Below are positions 43,225-53,324 of a stretch of DNA of 64,000 nucleotides, piece after piece. Location of the stretch: positions 328,384 through 392,383 of the forward strand of contig JANQQU010000093.1 of NCBI GenBank assembly GCA_028284905.1, written 5' to 3'. Each line of letters starts with the position of its first letter. The stretch's first letter is position 1. Made by a program: the position numbers and the translations under genes. Below the pieces are notes generated by a model. The model saw only the letters and a list, made by a program, of their open reading frames with translations, did not search any database and was not told the origin of the DNA. This stretch comes from Calditrichia bacterium. Its GTDB lineage: Bacteria; Calditrichota; Calditrichia; RBG-13-44-9; J075.

Positions 43225-44886
43225 CTAGCGAATCAGGTGCATCTTGCGAGTGCGGCTGATATTGCCAGTTTCCAGCTGATAAATATAAATACCACTAACG
43301 ACATCCTGCCCAAAATCGTTTTTCCCATTCCACTCGAAAGTGTGTAGTCCGCTGGCCAGGGAAGCATTTGCCAACGTGCGGATTTTTTGACCGATAACGT
43401 TATATATGCTTAAACGGATATCTGCGGATTCCGGCAAACGGAAGGAGATCGTTGTGCTCGGGTTGAACGGATTGGGGAAGTTCGGGTAAAGTTGATATTC
43501 ATCGACGATATTCGGCTGATCAGGATCGAGGATCCCGGTGGATGTATCAGACTCGTAAGCGCCAACATCGTAGCTGCCGCTGTAGCGGGGATTACCCTCG
43601 AAATCGCTGGTGACCATAGAAATGTCATCACCACTGTTGATTGCCGGGCTGTTGCTGCTTAAATGAAAATCCCGGCCGCCGAGGTCGACAAAAAACGAAC
43701 TGCTTGCCAGCAGATTTGAGGAATGCGTTGCACCTTCATCGGGCATTTCCCCGGTGAAAAGGCAGTTCCGTACATCAAGCCCATCCTCATCGTAGCCACC
43801 GGAGGAATTCTGAAAATAATCGTCACCACTGTCTTTGTCGAAAGTGCTGTTATAGATTTTTAGAACTTCCAGGTCTTCTTCCGTACGAAAGGTTTTGATG
43901 TTGTCGAAGGCGATGCAGTTAATCAAGGTTATGTGCGCACCACCGCGACCATTGGGGCCACGCAGGCGAAAGGCGATTTCATTGTTGTAAACCTTTACGT
44001 TGATCATTTCGCAATCAACTTTTTCCTTGATGTTAAAAGCCGCACGGTTGTTGATGTATCCGGGGACGAATCCATAAGCCGTCACATTGCGAATCGTAAT
44101 TTTCGCCCGATAGGAAGTGTTCACTGCATCTTCATTGATTTTTGTGTCAATAGCGTTTTCGCCGGGAATTTCACCCGCTTCCCAGTCAGCAGCATCGGCC
44201 GGTAGGGGGCCGGTCCATAAAACGCAATCTTCAATCAAAACATTGTCCCAGAGGGGGTAATCGCGATTCGGATCGGTTTGAAAGCAATCGCCGGTTACGT
44301 AGTAGATATTACACCCGCGAATGGTAAGATTCTTCTCGCCAGTAGCTACGATGCCGTGGGCATCTACCTGGTTGGAGAAAGTACCTCCCAGCATGTGGTG
44401 AATTTCGCAATTTTCGATGAGCACGTCATCCGCTTCGTTCATATCGATGCCATCTTTCCGGCCATTTTTGATTTCGCAATTTCGGATGATCGCATTGTCA
44501 CCACCGCTGGAAATTTTTACAACATCGCTGCTCTCGAACTGACCGTCGAGAATAAGGTCTTCGACAGTCACGAAACTGTCGTCAATCGTTAATTCCGTTT
44601 CCAGTGCGCTAATTACCGGACGATTTTTCGGATCGGTGCCACGAATGGTTAATCGTTTATCCGCAGTGCCGCCATTGGTCACCTGAATTTTTTCATTGTA
44701 TTTTCCCGGCAGCACGTTGATGACATCGCCGGGCTGGGCGACGGCTAATGCCTCACTAAAACTGTTAAATGGTGATGATTCTGTGCCGTTGCCGTTTACC
44801 TCGGAAACACCGACATAATAATCTTCTGCAAAAATGCTGCTGCCCATAACCAGCAACAAAATAAGTGCGATAAAGTTTCTCTTCAT
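43225..44886 (-). CDS. Secreted right-handed beta-helix protein with T9SS-type C-terminal domain
   Basis: The 553-residue protein has a signal peptide (1-20, FIALILLLVMGSSIFA), then the pectate-lyase/DUF1565-like opening YYVGVSEVNGNGTESSPFNSFSEALAVAQPGDVINVLPG (~23-62) and a parallel beta-helix (~65-420; rungs such as VTVEDLILDG, AIIRNCEIKNGRKDGID, VLIENCEIHHM, LTIRGCNIYYV). The C-terminal domain (~470-553: YQLYPNFPNPFNPSTTISF ... SGIYIYQLETGNISRTRKMHLI) is a type IX-type sorting module. It is likely a surface-bound or released polysaccharide-active or binding protein; catalytic residues are not identifiable. GAGGG precedes the start. Confidence 0.9.
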   Translation of the reverse strand: MKRNFIALILLLVMGSSIFAEDYYVGVSEVNGNGTESSPFNSFSEALAVAQPGDVINVLPGKYNEKIQVTNGGTADKRLTIRGTDPKNRPVISALETELTIDDSFVTVEDLILDGQFESSDVVKISSGGDNAIIRNCEIKNGRKDGIDMNEADDVLIENCEIHHMLGGTFSNQVDAHGIVATGEKNLTIRGCNIYYVTGDCFQTDPNRDYPLWDNVLIEDCVLWTGPLPADAADWEAGEIPGENAIDTKINEDAVNTSYRAKITIRNVTAYGFVPGYINNRAAFNIKEKVDCEMINVKVYNNEIAFRLRGPNGRGGAHITLINCIAFDNIKTFRTEEDLEVLKIYNSTFDKDSGDDYFQNSSGGYDEDGLDVRNCLFTGEMPDEGATHSSNLLASSSFFVDLGGRDFHLSSNSPAINSGDDISMVTSDFEGNPRYSGSYDVGAYESDTSTGILDPDQPNIVDEYQLYPNFPNPFNPSTTISFRLPESADIRLSIYNVIGQKIRTLANASLASGLHTFEWNGKNDFGQDVVSGIYIYQLETGNISRTRKMHLIR

Positions 44887-45185
44887 GATTTCCCTCTTTT
44901 GTATTTATGCCAATTTCATTTCGAAAATTGTAGAAACATTCTCAGCGAATTTTCTCCGCTATTCGTTTCTCTTCAAAACAAAAGCCATACCAGAAATACA
45001 TTTTCGCAGATTTGCAGGGAAATAAATTTAGAGTGGAGCGTTAAGATGTTGTTTTATAGAATATTAGCGGTTGGGTAAAATTGAGGAGGAGGATGACAAA
45101 AAAATTAAGTTTTCTTTCATCATCCTATGAATATGCATTCTCACTAAAAATTATGTAAAAAGTTTACACAACTGTAACAGACCTT
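44887..45185. other. 299-bp spacer, mostly featureless
   Basis: AT-rich spacer upstream of the beta-helix gene and downstream of the DUF4062 gene (both leftward). A purine run GAGGAGGAGG abuts an ATG at 45093 that opens a 21-codon frame on the plus strand; GATGA and TCATC there can form a weak hairpin. No convincing gene. Confidence 0.4.
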
Positions 45186-46994
45186 TTATTGCTGCGTTTC
45201 CGAAGCGGCCATTACCTGATAACTGCGGCGGGCGAAGAGCTGATTGTCTTTATTGTAGAGCCTTATTTCGTTATTTCCAATTGTTGCAGCACTGTGGGTT
45301 TTGGAAAAATAGATGCGATATCCGCTAGCGCCAGCGGGAATCGTTGCCGAGTTGCTGTAAAGCTCACGCCCGTTCACCATCCACTTAGCAGTAATAGTTT
45401 CATCGCGGGGCGTTTTGATGCGGGCCCACATCCATACTTTCCCCGGGGAAAATATCGCCGTGGTATCATCCGGCATGCGGGTTTCCCGATTAACATTGCT
45501 GCAGGTCAGAAATGCGCCCGGTGCAGAGATTTGTGCAGAGCTTTTCAATGCTTGCGTCAGGCGCTCAATTTCCTGCGCTGTATACGTCTGTGCGATTGCG
45601 GTTAACTCCGGGCTTATCCGAAAAGCTTCCCAGGAAGCAAGCGCTTGTGCAATCGTCATGGTGTCTTGCGAAGTAACTGCGATTTGTGCCAGCACCATAC
45701 TGTCAGTAGGCGCTGTAGACGTCAGCGTGTCTGCCGGTTGTGTATCTGCGGAACCAAGTTCTGCGTTGTCTCCGACAGGAGGTATTTCCTCAATTGGGGG
45801 ATTCGACTCGGCAGAAGCTTCATTCTCTTCAGATGATTCTGCTTGTTCTTCTACTGCAGCCTTATTGTTCTCAATAACGGCATCATTTTCCGGGACTGTT
45901 GCTTCGGCGATCTCTGCAGGAGATCGGTTTGTCTCAACAGGTTCTTCCGATTGCTGACTAACCAATACGATGGCAGCTTCCGGCTGTGTTTGCGACAGGC
46001 CAAGTTGTTGCGCAACATCGTTTAAATTGGCAATTGCCGGAAATGAGTCCTGCAATGTCTGATACAAGCGGGACTTATCATTGTCGGCCAAATCATTAAT
46101 TGCCAGAGAGAGATGGCCCTGCAGTTTGTCACTTTCGGAAGCCGTGGACTCCCCGGGAAAAAGGAGGCTGCCGAGAAATATACCGAGCATTGCAGCAATA
46201 ATCACCATAACTGTTAAGACATTGCGGCTGTTATTCCGTAAAAACTCTTTCAACTTTTGTCGCCGGAAATGATTTGCCCGGACTGTGAAATCGCTCGTTT
46301 TCAATTCTCCCTTCAGCAGCTTTTCCGTATCATCAATCAATTCGCGGGAGATTGGCTCATCCGATGACTGGAAATTGTTTGCGATAAGCTTGGTGACTTT
46401 TATAAATGCGCCGTCGGACAAATCCTTCGCAGAAAAGCCATAGGATTTATGACGAAGCGATAATTGCTGGATAAGGTCAATCTTGCGAGCAGGGGAGAGA
46501 CGAGTCGCCCAGGCTTGAAGTTTTTTGAGGCGGTCATGTTTTTCGCTAAGCGGTAATAACCTGGGACTGAGATCGCTGGTGAGCTGAACGGGTGAACGAA
46601 AGAGCATTGGGGTATGCTTCTCTTGCAATTCTTTTCGTAATTTTTTCAGGAGATCCTGTTCAATGAAGTCATCTTCCAGCAGGTGTGCCGGCCACTCTTT
46701 GGCAGGGTCCACCAGGCAAATAATAATATCTTTCTGTAATTTGCTGGCTAAACGATACTCCTGCTCCAGGACGGATATCTGGCTATTTTTATCCATGTGA
46801 CCATATAAATGGGCAAAAAGACCGATAAAAACATCCGCCTCACGAATCTTTTGCATGCGCGCTTTTTCGGAAATCTCCCGAAATTCCGACTCGGCAACAA
46901 CAATCGGTTCATGATCCTGCGCAGCCAACGCATCCTTTAAAGCGGTTCGATAATCTCGTAAGTCCTTATACGTCGAGCTGATGAAGACCTTCAT
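45186..46994 (-). CDS. DUF4062 - transmembrane - DUF2914 protein
   Basis: The 602-residue protein starts with DUF4062 (KVFISSTYKDLRDYRTALKDAL, ~2-95; a TIR/SIR2-neighbourhood domain found in STAND and conflict proteins), then a helical region (~105-235; LSPARKIDLIQQLSLRHKSYGFSAKDLSDGAF), one TM helix (~259-279, VLTVMVIIAAMLGIFLGSLLF), a long Glu/Ser/Ala-rich linker (~285-450) and a C-terminal DUF2914 domain (~500-600; VWMWARIKTPRDETITAKWMVNG, YRIYFSKTHSA). The DUF4062 part is thus cytoplasmic and DUF2914 periplasmic, a sensor-like layout. ATG 46994 has GGAG seven bases upstream; a longer frame to 47051 lacks one. It may be the last gene of the phosphorelay cluster transcribed from 52145. Confidence 0.85.
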   Translation of the reverse strand: MKVFISSTYKDLRDYRTALKDALAAQDHEPIVVAESEFREISEKARMQKIREADVFIGLFAHLYGHMDKNSQISVLEQEYRLASKLQKDIIICLVDPAKEWPAHLLEDDFIEQDLLKKLRKELQEKHTPMLFRSPVQLTSDLSPRLLPLSEKHDRLKKLQAWATRLSPARKIDLIQQLSLRHKSYGFSAKDLSDGAFIKVTKLIANNFQSSDEPISRELIDDTEKLLKGELKTSDFTVRANHFRRQKLKEFLRNNSRNVLTVMVIIAAMLGIFLGSLLFPGESTASESDKLQGHLSLAINDLADNDKSRLYQTLQDSFPAIANLNDVAQQLGLSQTQPEAAIVLVSQQSEEPVETNRSPAEIAEATVPENDAVIENNKAAVEEQAESSEENEASAESNPPIEEIPPVGDNAELGSADTQPADTLTSTAPTDSMVLAQIAVTSQDTMTIAQALASWEAFRISPELTAIAQTYTAQEIERLTQALKSSAQISAPGAFLTCSNVNRETRMPDDTTAIFSPGKVWMWARIKTPRDETITAKWMVNGRELYSNSATIPAGASGYRIYFSKTHSAATIGNNEIRLYNKDNQLFARRSYQVMAASETQQ

Positions 46995-47164
46995 AAAACA
47001 ACTCCGTGGGAAAGTTGAAAACTTTACCGCACACCCTCTCGGAAATATCACCGATTTGCTGCAATTTAAATGTGATGCAGCGCAAATGGAATTTGGCGTC
47101 TGGCGGGGAAAAATAGGAAGGGATAACTATAAATGGACAAACCCCGGAAGGGCAAGTGAGCAAC

Positions 47165-47199
47165 TTCGAACTCCGAACTCTGAACTCTGAACTTAATTA
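47165..47199 (-). repeat. Heptamer array (TCTGAAC) at a stop codon
   Basis: Units TTCGAAC, TCCGAAC, TCTGAAC, TCTGAAC, TTAATTA end at the stop codon of the sensor kinase gene (47200). The unit sequence is unlike the other arrays but the 7-bp period and 3' position are the same. Confidence 0.75.
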
Positions 47200-50100
47200 T
47201 CATTTCTTCGGCAGTTGAATAACAAACTCGGTAAACTTGCCATTTTCACTATTCAAGGAAAGCTGTCCATGATGTTCCTGAACGATAATCTCGTGAGTGA
47301 TCGATAAACCAAGGCCGGTGCCTTCGCCGGTCGGTTTCGTGGTAAAAAACGGATTGAAGATTTTCTCTTTCATATTATCGGGAATACCACTGCCATTGTC
47401 ACGGATGCGGATTTCCACATTATCCTGTCCATTATGTGTGCTAACCCAAATCGCCGGGTCCGCTTCATTTTCGCCGACATTATCTTGAATACTTTTTTGA
47501 TAAGCGGCATAACAGCCGTTATTGAGAATGTTTAAAAAGGCCCGGCTTAAATCCTGCGGCACCACGTTGATTGGCGAAAGCGATTTATCATAATCTTTAT
47601 GAATGGTAATATTGAAATCACTGTTTTGGGCGCGCATGCCATGGTAGGAAAGATTGACATATTCATCCAGCAGGGCATTGACATCGGTTTCGATGAATTG
47701 GCCGGTTTTTCCCCGGGAATGCATTAACATTCCTTTGACGATGCTGTCCGCGCGGGTGCCGTGCTGATGAATTTTTTCGGCATTAACAATCATGTCATCG
47801 AGAAGCTCGTCAACATTATCCTGAATGTCCTTGGGAAATTTGTCCTTGACCGGTTCCAGCTCTTCTTTGAGATCGTTGGTTAATTCTACGGATAGATCCG
47901 AGAAATTATTGATAAAATTCAGCGGATTTTTAATCTCATGCGCGATGCCGGCAGTCAGCTCTCCCAGTGAAGCAAGTTTCTCCCGAACAACTAACTGCTT
48001 TTGAGTTTTCTGCAATTCTTCCAGGGTGGATTGCAGCTGTCCGTTTCGCTCATTAAGGTCGCGGGTGCGTGCTTTCACGGTATCTTCCAACTGCTTCTGT
48101 TGGGCGACCATCGCTCTCAGGCGAATTTTGACCAGACCGTAGATCAATGCGCTTAAACTTAAAATATAAATAAGATAGGCCCACCAGGTCCGGTACCAAG
48201 GTGGCAATATCTGAAATGAAAAAGTGCCTTCGTTACTCAGTGTGCCGTAAACATTACGACTGCGCACACGAAAAATATAATCGTTTTTCGGAAGGTTGGT
48301 ATATGCCCTGAACGGAACATCGGACCAATCCGACCAGCCCTTATCAAAGCCAGCCAACTGCGTCTGATAACGCGTTTCCGACATACCTTCATAAGCATGC
48401 GCGGCAAATTCAAAACGGATAGAGTTTGTGGCATAATTCAGTATCATCTCTGCTGGCGGCGCGTTCATGTTGCCGCCGTATAAAAGAGAATCTTCCTCGA
48501 TAATGACTTTTCGAATCGCCGGGGTATACTCGCTTAGAAATAGACTATCCAGCGACGGCGTGTAGCGAACAATTCCTTCCGGGCCACCGAACCAGGCGTT
48601 ATTTCCTTGGTCCTTATCGACGTAAATTGAATATACCCGGTCAAGATCTTCGGGACGTAAACGGTCCATCGGGGCAGATTTGAGAGTATAACTGTCATTT
48701 TCCCTGGGGACTGCCAGCAGTAGCTCGCGTCGCTGAAGTCCTTTCGGGCGATAGTTGATCCATACGCTCCCATCGCTATTTTCCTGCAGACGGAAAACCC
48801 AGCTATTGGTATCGGCAATTGCTTCACCAAAAGTCGAATCCGGAAAGAACTGCTGCCGCTCCGGGTCATAGCGTTTTAATCCGTTTTCGGTTGTAAAGGC
48901 CAGGCGATCGCTGAGTTGATAAATGCCTACATACATTTTGCCCATACCATCGGCTTCATCATATTTATGGACAATCAGTTCATCTGGCTGCCAGCGTGTT
49001 TTGCCCTCAGGCAATTCTACCCGCACCACCCCACGAAATTGAGTACCGAGCCAAAGATCGCCATTGCTGTCCTGCCCCATGGTTCGTATTTGCTCGGTAA
49101 CGCCGGGCACGATGCCGGCATTTTTCCAACTGCCGTTAATCTTTTCCATAATACCCAAGCCATTATGTAAACCGACAAATACCCGCTGCGGATATTTCCG
49201 GTCCCGGTGCAGGCTATAGGTAACTTCTCCCCAGTCCATCGGGATGCGGCTCAGATCATCGCCAATGATTTGATAAGTGCCGGCCTCGGTGGCAAGGAGC
49301 AAGGCATCATCAACGGTTAATAACCCCCAAATTTCCCCGGTAACCGGATTCTGGAACTGGGGATAAATGAAATTACCGTTTTCCGAGATATATGATTCTT
49401 TCAGCCAAAACACGCCGGCGGAACTGGCGATGTAGAGGCGATCACGGTAGCGGGTCATCTCGTTAACGCTCCCGCTGAATTGACTTTCCTGCATGAATAA
49501 AGATAGTGCGGAAGACGATTCTACACGAGCTATTCCATTGTTTAATGCCAGCCAAAGGCCACCTTCGCGGTCGGTGGTCATTTCATTGATAACATTGTTG
49601 CGCAGGCCAATTGATTCATCGATATGATGGCGAATTCTCCCTTCCCGATCCAGGACCAAAACACCGTTCTTTTGAGTGCCAAAGGCAAATTGCCCGTTCG
49701 CTAATGGCGTGCTGCACTTTAGGGTGTTTGTTTCCAGAAATTTGTCTGCCTGGGTTGGGAAAATGCTAAACCGGCCATCCTTGTAAAGAAAGAAACCTTT
49801 ATTGGTGCCCATGAGAATACGTTCATTATCAAAGTCATTACAAGTGATGAGCACTTTATCAACAAAGAAATCGCCACCCGGTGCTTTTTTCAGGGTATCG
49901 CCATCGAGTATCGCCAGATGAAGTTGCTCCAGGGAATCGAGGCGGATGGTAAAATATTGATCTGCTGCGACAAAAGCCTGGCCCAATCGTTTATGGCCGG
50001 GAATAATCGTCATCTCATTATTTTGCCAGCGGAAAATTCGGTCTGCGGTTTGAAAAAATACCGCATCTTTTAAAATCCGGGTATTCCAGACATCCTTAAA

Positions 50101-50565
50101 GTCGCGCTGATCTTCCGGGACATATTCCAGCAGGGATTGATAAATAAAGGTGCCGTCAGGCTGATGCGCTAAATATCCAAAATCTCCCTCTGCGCCAACA
50201 TAAACCGTATTTGTTTCCGGACTGATATTGACGGAACGGGCACTAATATTTGCAGTCTTTGAACTGGGGATAACCCGCCAGCGAACGCCATCATATTCCA
50301 GCACGCCATAGGCATTAGCAACATAAATCAAACCATTGCGATCCTGTGCGATGCTAAAATTCTGAACACTTTCTCCATGTTCTTTTGGGGTGATATTATG
50401 AATAAACGGAATACCGGATTCCCGGAAATGCGCGTCCTCTTTGGGAGTCGCTTCCTGGGTGAGGATGCAGCCGAAGGTAAATAACAATAAGGGGGTAAAG
50501 AGATGAAATATTCTATTCATCAGGAACCGGTTCCTTGGCAAAGTGGTTATCCTGGATTTGTTCAT
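47200..50565 (-). CDS. Propeller-type sensor histidine kinase
   Basis: The 1121-residue membrane kinase has an N-terminal lipoprotein/signal-like segment (~16-33, LLLFTFGC), a two-component-regulator propeller (~45-700; [44 protein letters not shown]), a Y_Y_Y domain (~715-780), a TM helix (~793-813), a coiled coil (~815-862), and an NtrB/HisKA-type kinase: phospho-His in [16 protein letters not shown] (~873) and HATPase with [33 protein letters not shown] (~1060-1092). It has no receiver of its own; its ATG overlaps the stop of the REC-kinase gene (ATGA), so the two are translationally coupled. It resembles the HTCS at 33553 in the sensor half. Confidence 0.93.
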   Translation of the reverse strand: MNKSRITTLPRNRFLMNRIFHLFTPLLLFTFGCILTQEATPKEDAHFRESGIPFIHNITPKEHGESVQNFSIAQDRNGLIYVANAYGVLEYDGVRWRVIPSSKTANISARSVNISPETNTVYVGAEGDFGYLAHQPDGTFIYQSLLEYVPEDQRDFKDVWNTRILKDAVFFQTADRIFRWQNNEMTIIPGHKRLGQAFVAADQYFTIRLDSLEQLHLAILDGDTLKKAPGGDFFVDKVLITCNDFDNERILMGTNKGFFLYKDGRFSIFPTQADKFLETNTLKCSTPLANGQFAFGTQKNGVLVLDREGRIRHHIDESIGLRNNVINEMTTDREGGLWLALNNGIARVESSSALSLFMQESQFSGSVNEMTRYRDRLYIASSAGVFWLKESYISENGNFIYPQFQNPVTGEIWGLLTVDDALLLATEAGTYQIIGDDLSRIPMDWGEVTYSLHRDRKYPQRVFVGLHNGLGIMEKINGSWKNAGIVPGVTEQIRTMGQDSNGDLWLGTQFRGVVRVELPEGKTRWQPDELIVHKYDEADGMGKMYVGIYQLSDRLAFTTENGLKRYDPERQQFFPDSTFGEAIADTNSWVFRLQENSDGSVWINYRPKGLQRRELLLAVPRENDSYTLKSAPMDRLRPEDLDRVYSIYVDKDQGNNAWFGGPEGIVRYTPSLDSLFLSEYTPAIRKVIIEEDSLLYGGNMNAPPAEMILNYATNSIRFEFAAHAYEGMSETRYQTQLAGFDKGWSDWSDVPFRAYTNLPKNDYIFRVRSRNVYGTLSNEGTFSFQILPPWYRTWWAYLIYILSLSALIYGLVKIRLRAMVAQQKQLEDTVKARTRDLNERNGQLQSTLEELQKTQKQLVVREKLASLGELTAGIAHEIKNPLNFINNFSDLSVELTNDLKEELEPVKDKFPKDIQDNVDELLDDMIVNAEKIHQHGTRADSIVKGMLMHSRGKTGQFIETDVNALLDEYVNLSYHGMRAQNSDFNITIHKDYDKSLSPINVVPQDLSRAFLNILNNGCYAAYQKSIQDNVGENEADPAIWVSTHNGQDNVEIRIRDNGSGIPDNMKEKIFNPFFTTKPTGEGTGLGLSITHEIIVQEHHGQLSLNSENGKFTEFVIQLPKK

Positions 50566-51725
50566 TTTAATGGTAAGGAAATAGTTACCATTGTGCCTTT
50601 TCCAGATTCGCTATCAATATGGATCTTGCCATTATGTTTTTGAATAATGCTATAGCTCGCGGGCAAACCGACGCCCATACTCACCCGTTGCGATTTTCTG
50701 CTGAAGCGAAAGTCGTAAATGTTGGCGAGGAGCTCGGGTTCAATGCCCTTACCGCTGTCAGTGAAGCGGATACTGACATCATTATTTTCCTGGAAAGTCG
50801 AAATGTCAATTTTACCAGTGCCGTCAATAGCCTGAATGGCATTCATCAAAATACTCATGAACACCTGGTTGATTTGACTGGGAGAACAATACACTTTCGG
50901 GAGCTCGCCATAGTTCTTCACAATCTTGATTCGTTCCTGAATTTCCTGCCCAAGGAGGGTGAGAATACTTTCCAGACCTTCGTGCACATCGGCTTCCTGA
51001 AACTCTTCCTCATCCAGGCGGGCAAAATTTTTCAGGCTTTTCACAATTGTGGCGATGCGGTCACCGGCAGTTTGGATCAGGTGATTATTGTTTTTCAATA
51101 AATTCATCGTCTTGATGATCTTGGCGGTATCCGGGGCTTCATCCTGAAAAGCCGTTTCGACTTTGTTCATGCAGCGATTAATAACATCTGCTGAACTATT
51201 TACAACGCCGATCGGGTTATTGATTTCATGGGCGACCCCGGCAACCAGATTTCCCAGCGAAGCCATTTTTTCCTGTAAAACCAACTGCTGCTGTGTTTCC
51301 CGTAACTCCCGCAGGGTTTCTTCCAGTTCAATATTTTCTTCACGCTTCTTTTCCAGCAGGGTCTTGTAGATGGTATTTTCAAAGTCCTGAAAGTCAATCG
51401 GTTTAGTGATGAAATCAAACGCACCAAAATTCATCGCTTTGCGGATGTTATCCATGTCATCATAGGCAGAAACGACCACGGATTTAACAGTGTAATGAAA
51501 TTCCTGGATTTTTTTGATGAGGGTGAGGCCATCCATTTGCGGCATGTTAATGTCTGTTAATACCAGCTCGACATTATCGTTCCCGCCTAATTTTTCTAAT
51601 GCTTCCACGCCATTTTGGGCAAATTCGAAGTCTAATTCGTTGTTACGAATTTTTTTACGGAATTTCTTGCGGATCAGAAATTCCACATCCGGTTCATCAT
51701 CAACAACCAATATTCTGGCTGGCAT
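50562..51725 (-). CDS. Receiver-histidine kinase protein
   Basis: The 387-residue soluble protein has a receiver domain (~1-125: [14 protein letters not shown]; phospho-Asp in [13 protein letters not shown] ~57; [16 protein letters not shown]), a coiled coil (~125-165) and a histidine kinase (HisKA ~165-235 with [13 protein letters not shown], His ~172; HATPase ~250-387 with [24 protein letters not shown]). It is a typical intermediate of a phosphorelay: the receiver could be phosphorylated by the next kinase or set the activity of its own kinase. CAGGAG precedes ATG 51725; its stop overlaps the start of the sensor kinase gene. Confidence 0.93.
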   Translation of the reverse strand: MPARILVVDDEPDVEFLIRKKFRKKIRNNELDFEFAQNGVEALEKLGGNDNVELVLTDINMPQMDGLTLIKKIQEFHYTVKSVVVSAYDDMDNIRKAMNFGAFDFITKPIDFQDFENTIYKTLLEKKREENIELEETLRELRETQQQLVLQEKMASLGNLVAGVAHEINNPIGVVNSSADVINRCMNKVETAFQDEAPDTAKIIKTMNLLKNNNHLIQTAGDRIATIVKSLKNFARLDEEEFQEADVHEGLESILTLLGQEIQERIKIVKNYGELPKVYCSPSQINQVFMSILMNAIQAIDGTGKIDISTFQENNDVSIRFTDSGKGIEPELLANIYDFRFSRKSQRVSMGVGLPASYSIIQKHNGKIHIDSESGKGTMVTISLPLK

Positions 51726-51773
51726 GTAAATCTCCTGCGCTAAAAGTCAATCCTGTGTTTTGGAATGACCAGT

Positions 51774-52145
51774 TTATTTCAAATCGAAAATTCGTTTCTT
51801 CAGTTCCTGAAAGTCAATTGGTTTGGTGAGGTAATCACTGGCGCCATAGGACATGGCTCTTTGGTAGTTTTCGTCATCGTCATAGGCGGTTATCATATAA
51901 ACCTTAACATCGGGAAATTTGCCCCGAATATCCTGTAGCAGTTCCAGGCCACTGGTGCCCGGCATATTGATATCGGATAATATTAGTGCGTAATACTCAG
52001 CGCCTTCTGCGACTAAACGCTCCATAGCATCCTGGGCGGAAAAGGCAAAAACAAATTCTACCGCACCCTTGCGCCGTTCGCGACGAAATTTTTGTTCGAA
52101 TAGAATCTGAACATCCTGTTCATCATCAACAACCATAACCTTCAT
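51774..52145 (-). CDS. Single-domain response regulator (receiver only)
   Basis: The 123-residue CheY-like protein has the acidic pair VVDDEQDV (~5-12), phospho-Asp in LILSDINMPGTSG (~58), the Thr of MITAYDDD and Lys of LTKPIDFQEL. There is no output domain, so it may pass phosphate on or bind a partner. ATG 52145 follows GAGG; a GTG at 52151 lies inside that site and is rejected. It is the first gene of a three-gene cluster (receiver, receiver-kinase, sensor kinase), and its receiver is closely related to that of the next gene. Confidence 0.92.
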   Translation of the reverse strand: MKVMVVDDEQDVQILFEQKFRRERRKGAVEFVFAFSAQDAMERLVAEGAEYYALILSDINMPGTSGLELLQDIRGKFPDVKVYMITAYDDDENYQRAMSYGASDYLTKPIDFQELKKRIFDLK

Positions 52146-52250
52146 TTTCACCTCTTCGCAACAGTTTGAACAGAAAAAGATAACAAATTATTAGGTATAT
52201 CGGCAATTGATTCCCACAAAAAAGGAATTTTTTTTAAAATTGTGAAGATT

Positions 52251-52376
52251 GTTGTTTGTTGATCGTTGTTCGTTGACCGTTGTTCGAGAATCATATAGAA
52301 TTTGTAGAGGCGGATCAAGATCCGCCTTCAAAGAAATAATAATCAAAATTATCAAACAACGGTCAACGATAAACGA
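52251..52376. repeat. Composite element: heptamer array, hairpin, inverted array
   Basis: 52251-52290 reads GTTGTTT, GTTGATC, GTTGTTC, GTTGACC, GTTGTTC; then a 9-bp hairpin AGGCGGATC (52308-52316) / GATCCGCCT (52319-52327); then the inverse AACAACG, GTCAACG, ATAAACG (52355-52376). The plan is the same as at 27299-27492. It lies upstream of the receiver gene and downstream of the membrane-protein gene. Confidence 0.8.
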
Positions 52377-52408
52377 AAAAAGGCCAAAGAAAATCTTCGG
52401 CCTTTTTT
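52376..52408. terminator. Bidirectional-type terminator hairpin
   Basis: AAAAAAGGCC (52376-52385) pairs with GGCCTTTTTT (52399-52408), with an inner AAGA/TCTT extension. For leftward transcription it follows the membrane-protein gene that ends at 52432. It abuts the composite repeat. Confidence 0.85.
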
Positions 52409-52431
52409 GTTCGGATAATATTTGAGAGAAA

Positions 52432-53265
52432 TTACAACAAACCGTTACGTGTACCGGTGTATGCGAGATACGCGAAGAACAGAATACCAACCCAGATCGC
52501 TACGAAGACCGGTACATACTTTTGGCGTTTCTGAGTCCAGTCCGGGAAGTCAATCGGCTTACCGGCAAATTTACCGCGCGGTTTGCTCGGGAAAAAGAAA
52601 GTCTTGTAAGTTTCGATCGAGGCAATCGTGTAGCCAATACCGCAAAGGGTAATAAACAGGAAATTGGTTGTCAGCATTGCGGCTAAGATAGCATAACCAA
52701 AGGCTACACCAGGGCTACGGAAGAACTTGAAAATCTGGAAGCCTTCCAACGGTGCGTCTTTCCAGGCGCCGCCAAATGCGGAAATCCAGCCGCCAATACT
52801 GCCAATGGCAAAAACGATCAGCAGCGGATGCCAATTCAGATTACCAGCTTCATGCATGCCCCAAAGCGTATAAACACCCCAGCCGACCAGGAGACAGACA
52901 GCGAGATAACCGGCGCCGGCGAGTAGGCGGGCATTGCGGCTTTCTACCACTTTACCAAAAATGTGCAGCTGCATCGGAATGAAATATTTGGACTGATCTT
53001 CTTCCCGCAGGAAGGTTTTGTAAAATTCCAGGATGAGACGCTCAATCGCATAAGTACCGCCCCAGAGCATGAGAATATTTGCTGGCACGCTTAAATCCAT
53101 GCCACTGATATACCAGATAACCGGACCAACGATTGCGGCGATAATAGTGCTGCGAAAATACTTGGCATGAGTGTAACCCTCATGCGGCGAGTCTTTATAC
53201 ATGCCCCAGGTCGAGGTATGTAAACCCGCCGTTATTCCTATCACTAATGAAATTATAAAATCCAT
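52432..53265 (-). CDS. Multi-pass membrane protein, unknown family
   Basis: The 277-residue protein has about seven hydrophobic helices (~2-22, ~42-58, ~66-80, ~115-135, ~147-165, ~185-215, ~255-270) and opens MDFIISLVIGITAGLHTSTWGMYKDSPHEG. The middle SPHEGYTHAKYFRS and APLEGFQIFKFFRSP are similar, suggesting an internal duplication of about 150 residues (GMYKDSPHEGYTHAKYFRST / GAWKDAPLEGFQIFKFFRSP). Function unknown. ATG 53265 follows GGAGG; an in-frame TTG at 53283 overlaps that site. An octamer array lies upstream and a terminator downstream, so it is a single-gene unit. Confidence 0.8.
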   Translation of the reverse strand: MDFIISLVIGITAGLHTSTWGMYKDSPHEGYTHAKYFRSTIIAAIVGPVIWYISGMDLSVPANILMLWGGTYAIERLILEFYKTFLREEDQSKYFIPMQLHIFGKVVESRNARLLAGAGYLAVCLLVGWGVYTLWGMHEAGNLNWHPLLIVFAIGSIGGWISAFGGAWKDAPLEGFQIFKFFRSPGVAFGYAILAAMLTTNFLFITLCGIGYTIASIETYKTFFFPSKPRGKFAGKPIDFPDWTQKRQKYVPVFVAIWVGILFFAYLAYTGTRNGLL

Positions 53266-53324
53266 AGGTTTTGTTTCCTCCAATTGTTTTGTTTTATTTG
53301 TTTGTTTTTTTCATTTTCAAAGTC

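Noticed and set aside
45093..45158. 21-codon frame after a strong GAGGAGGAGG run
   Set aside because: Spacing between the purine run and ATG is short, the peptide has no recognisable feature, and such frames occur by chance; kept only as a note.
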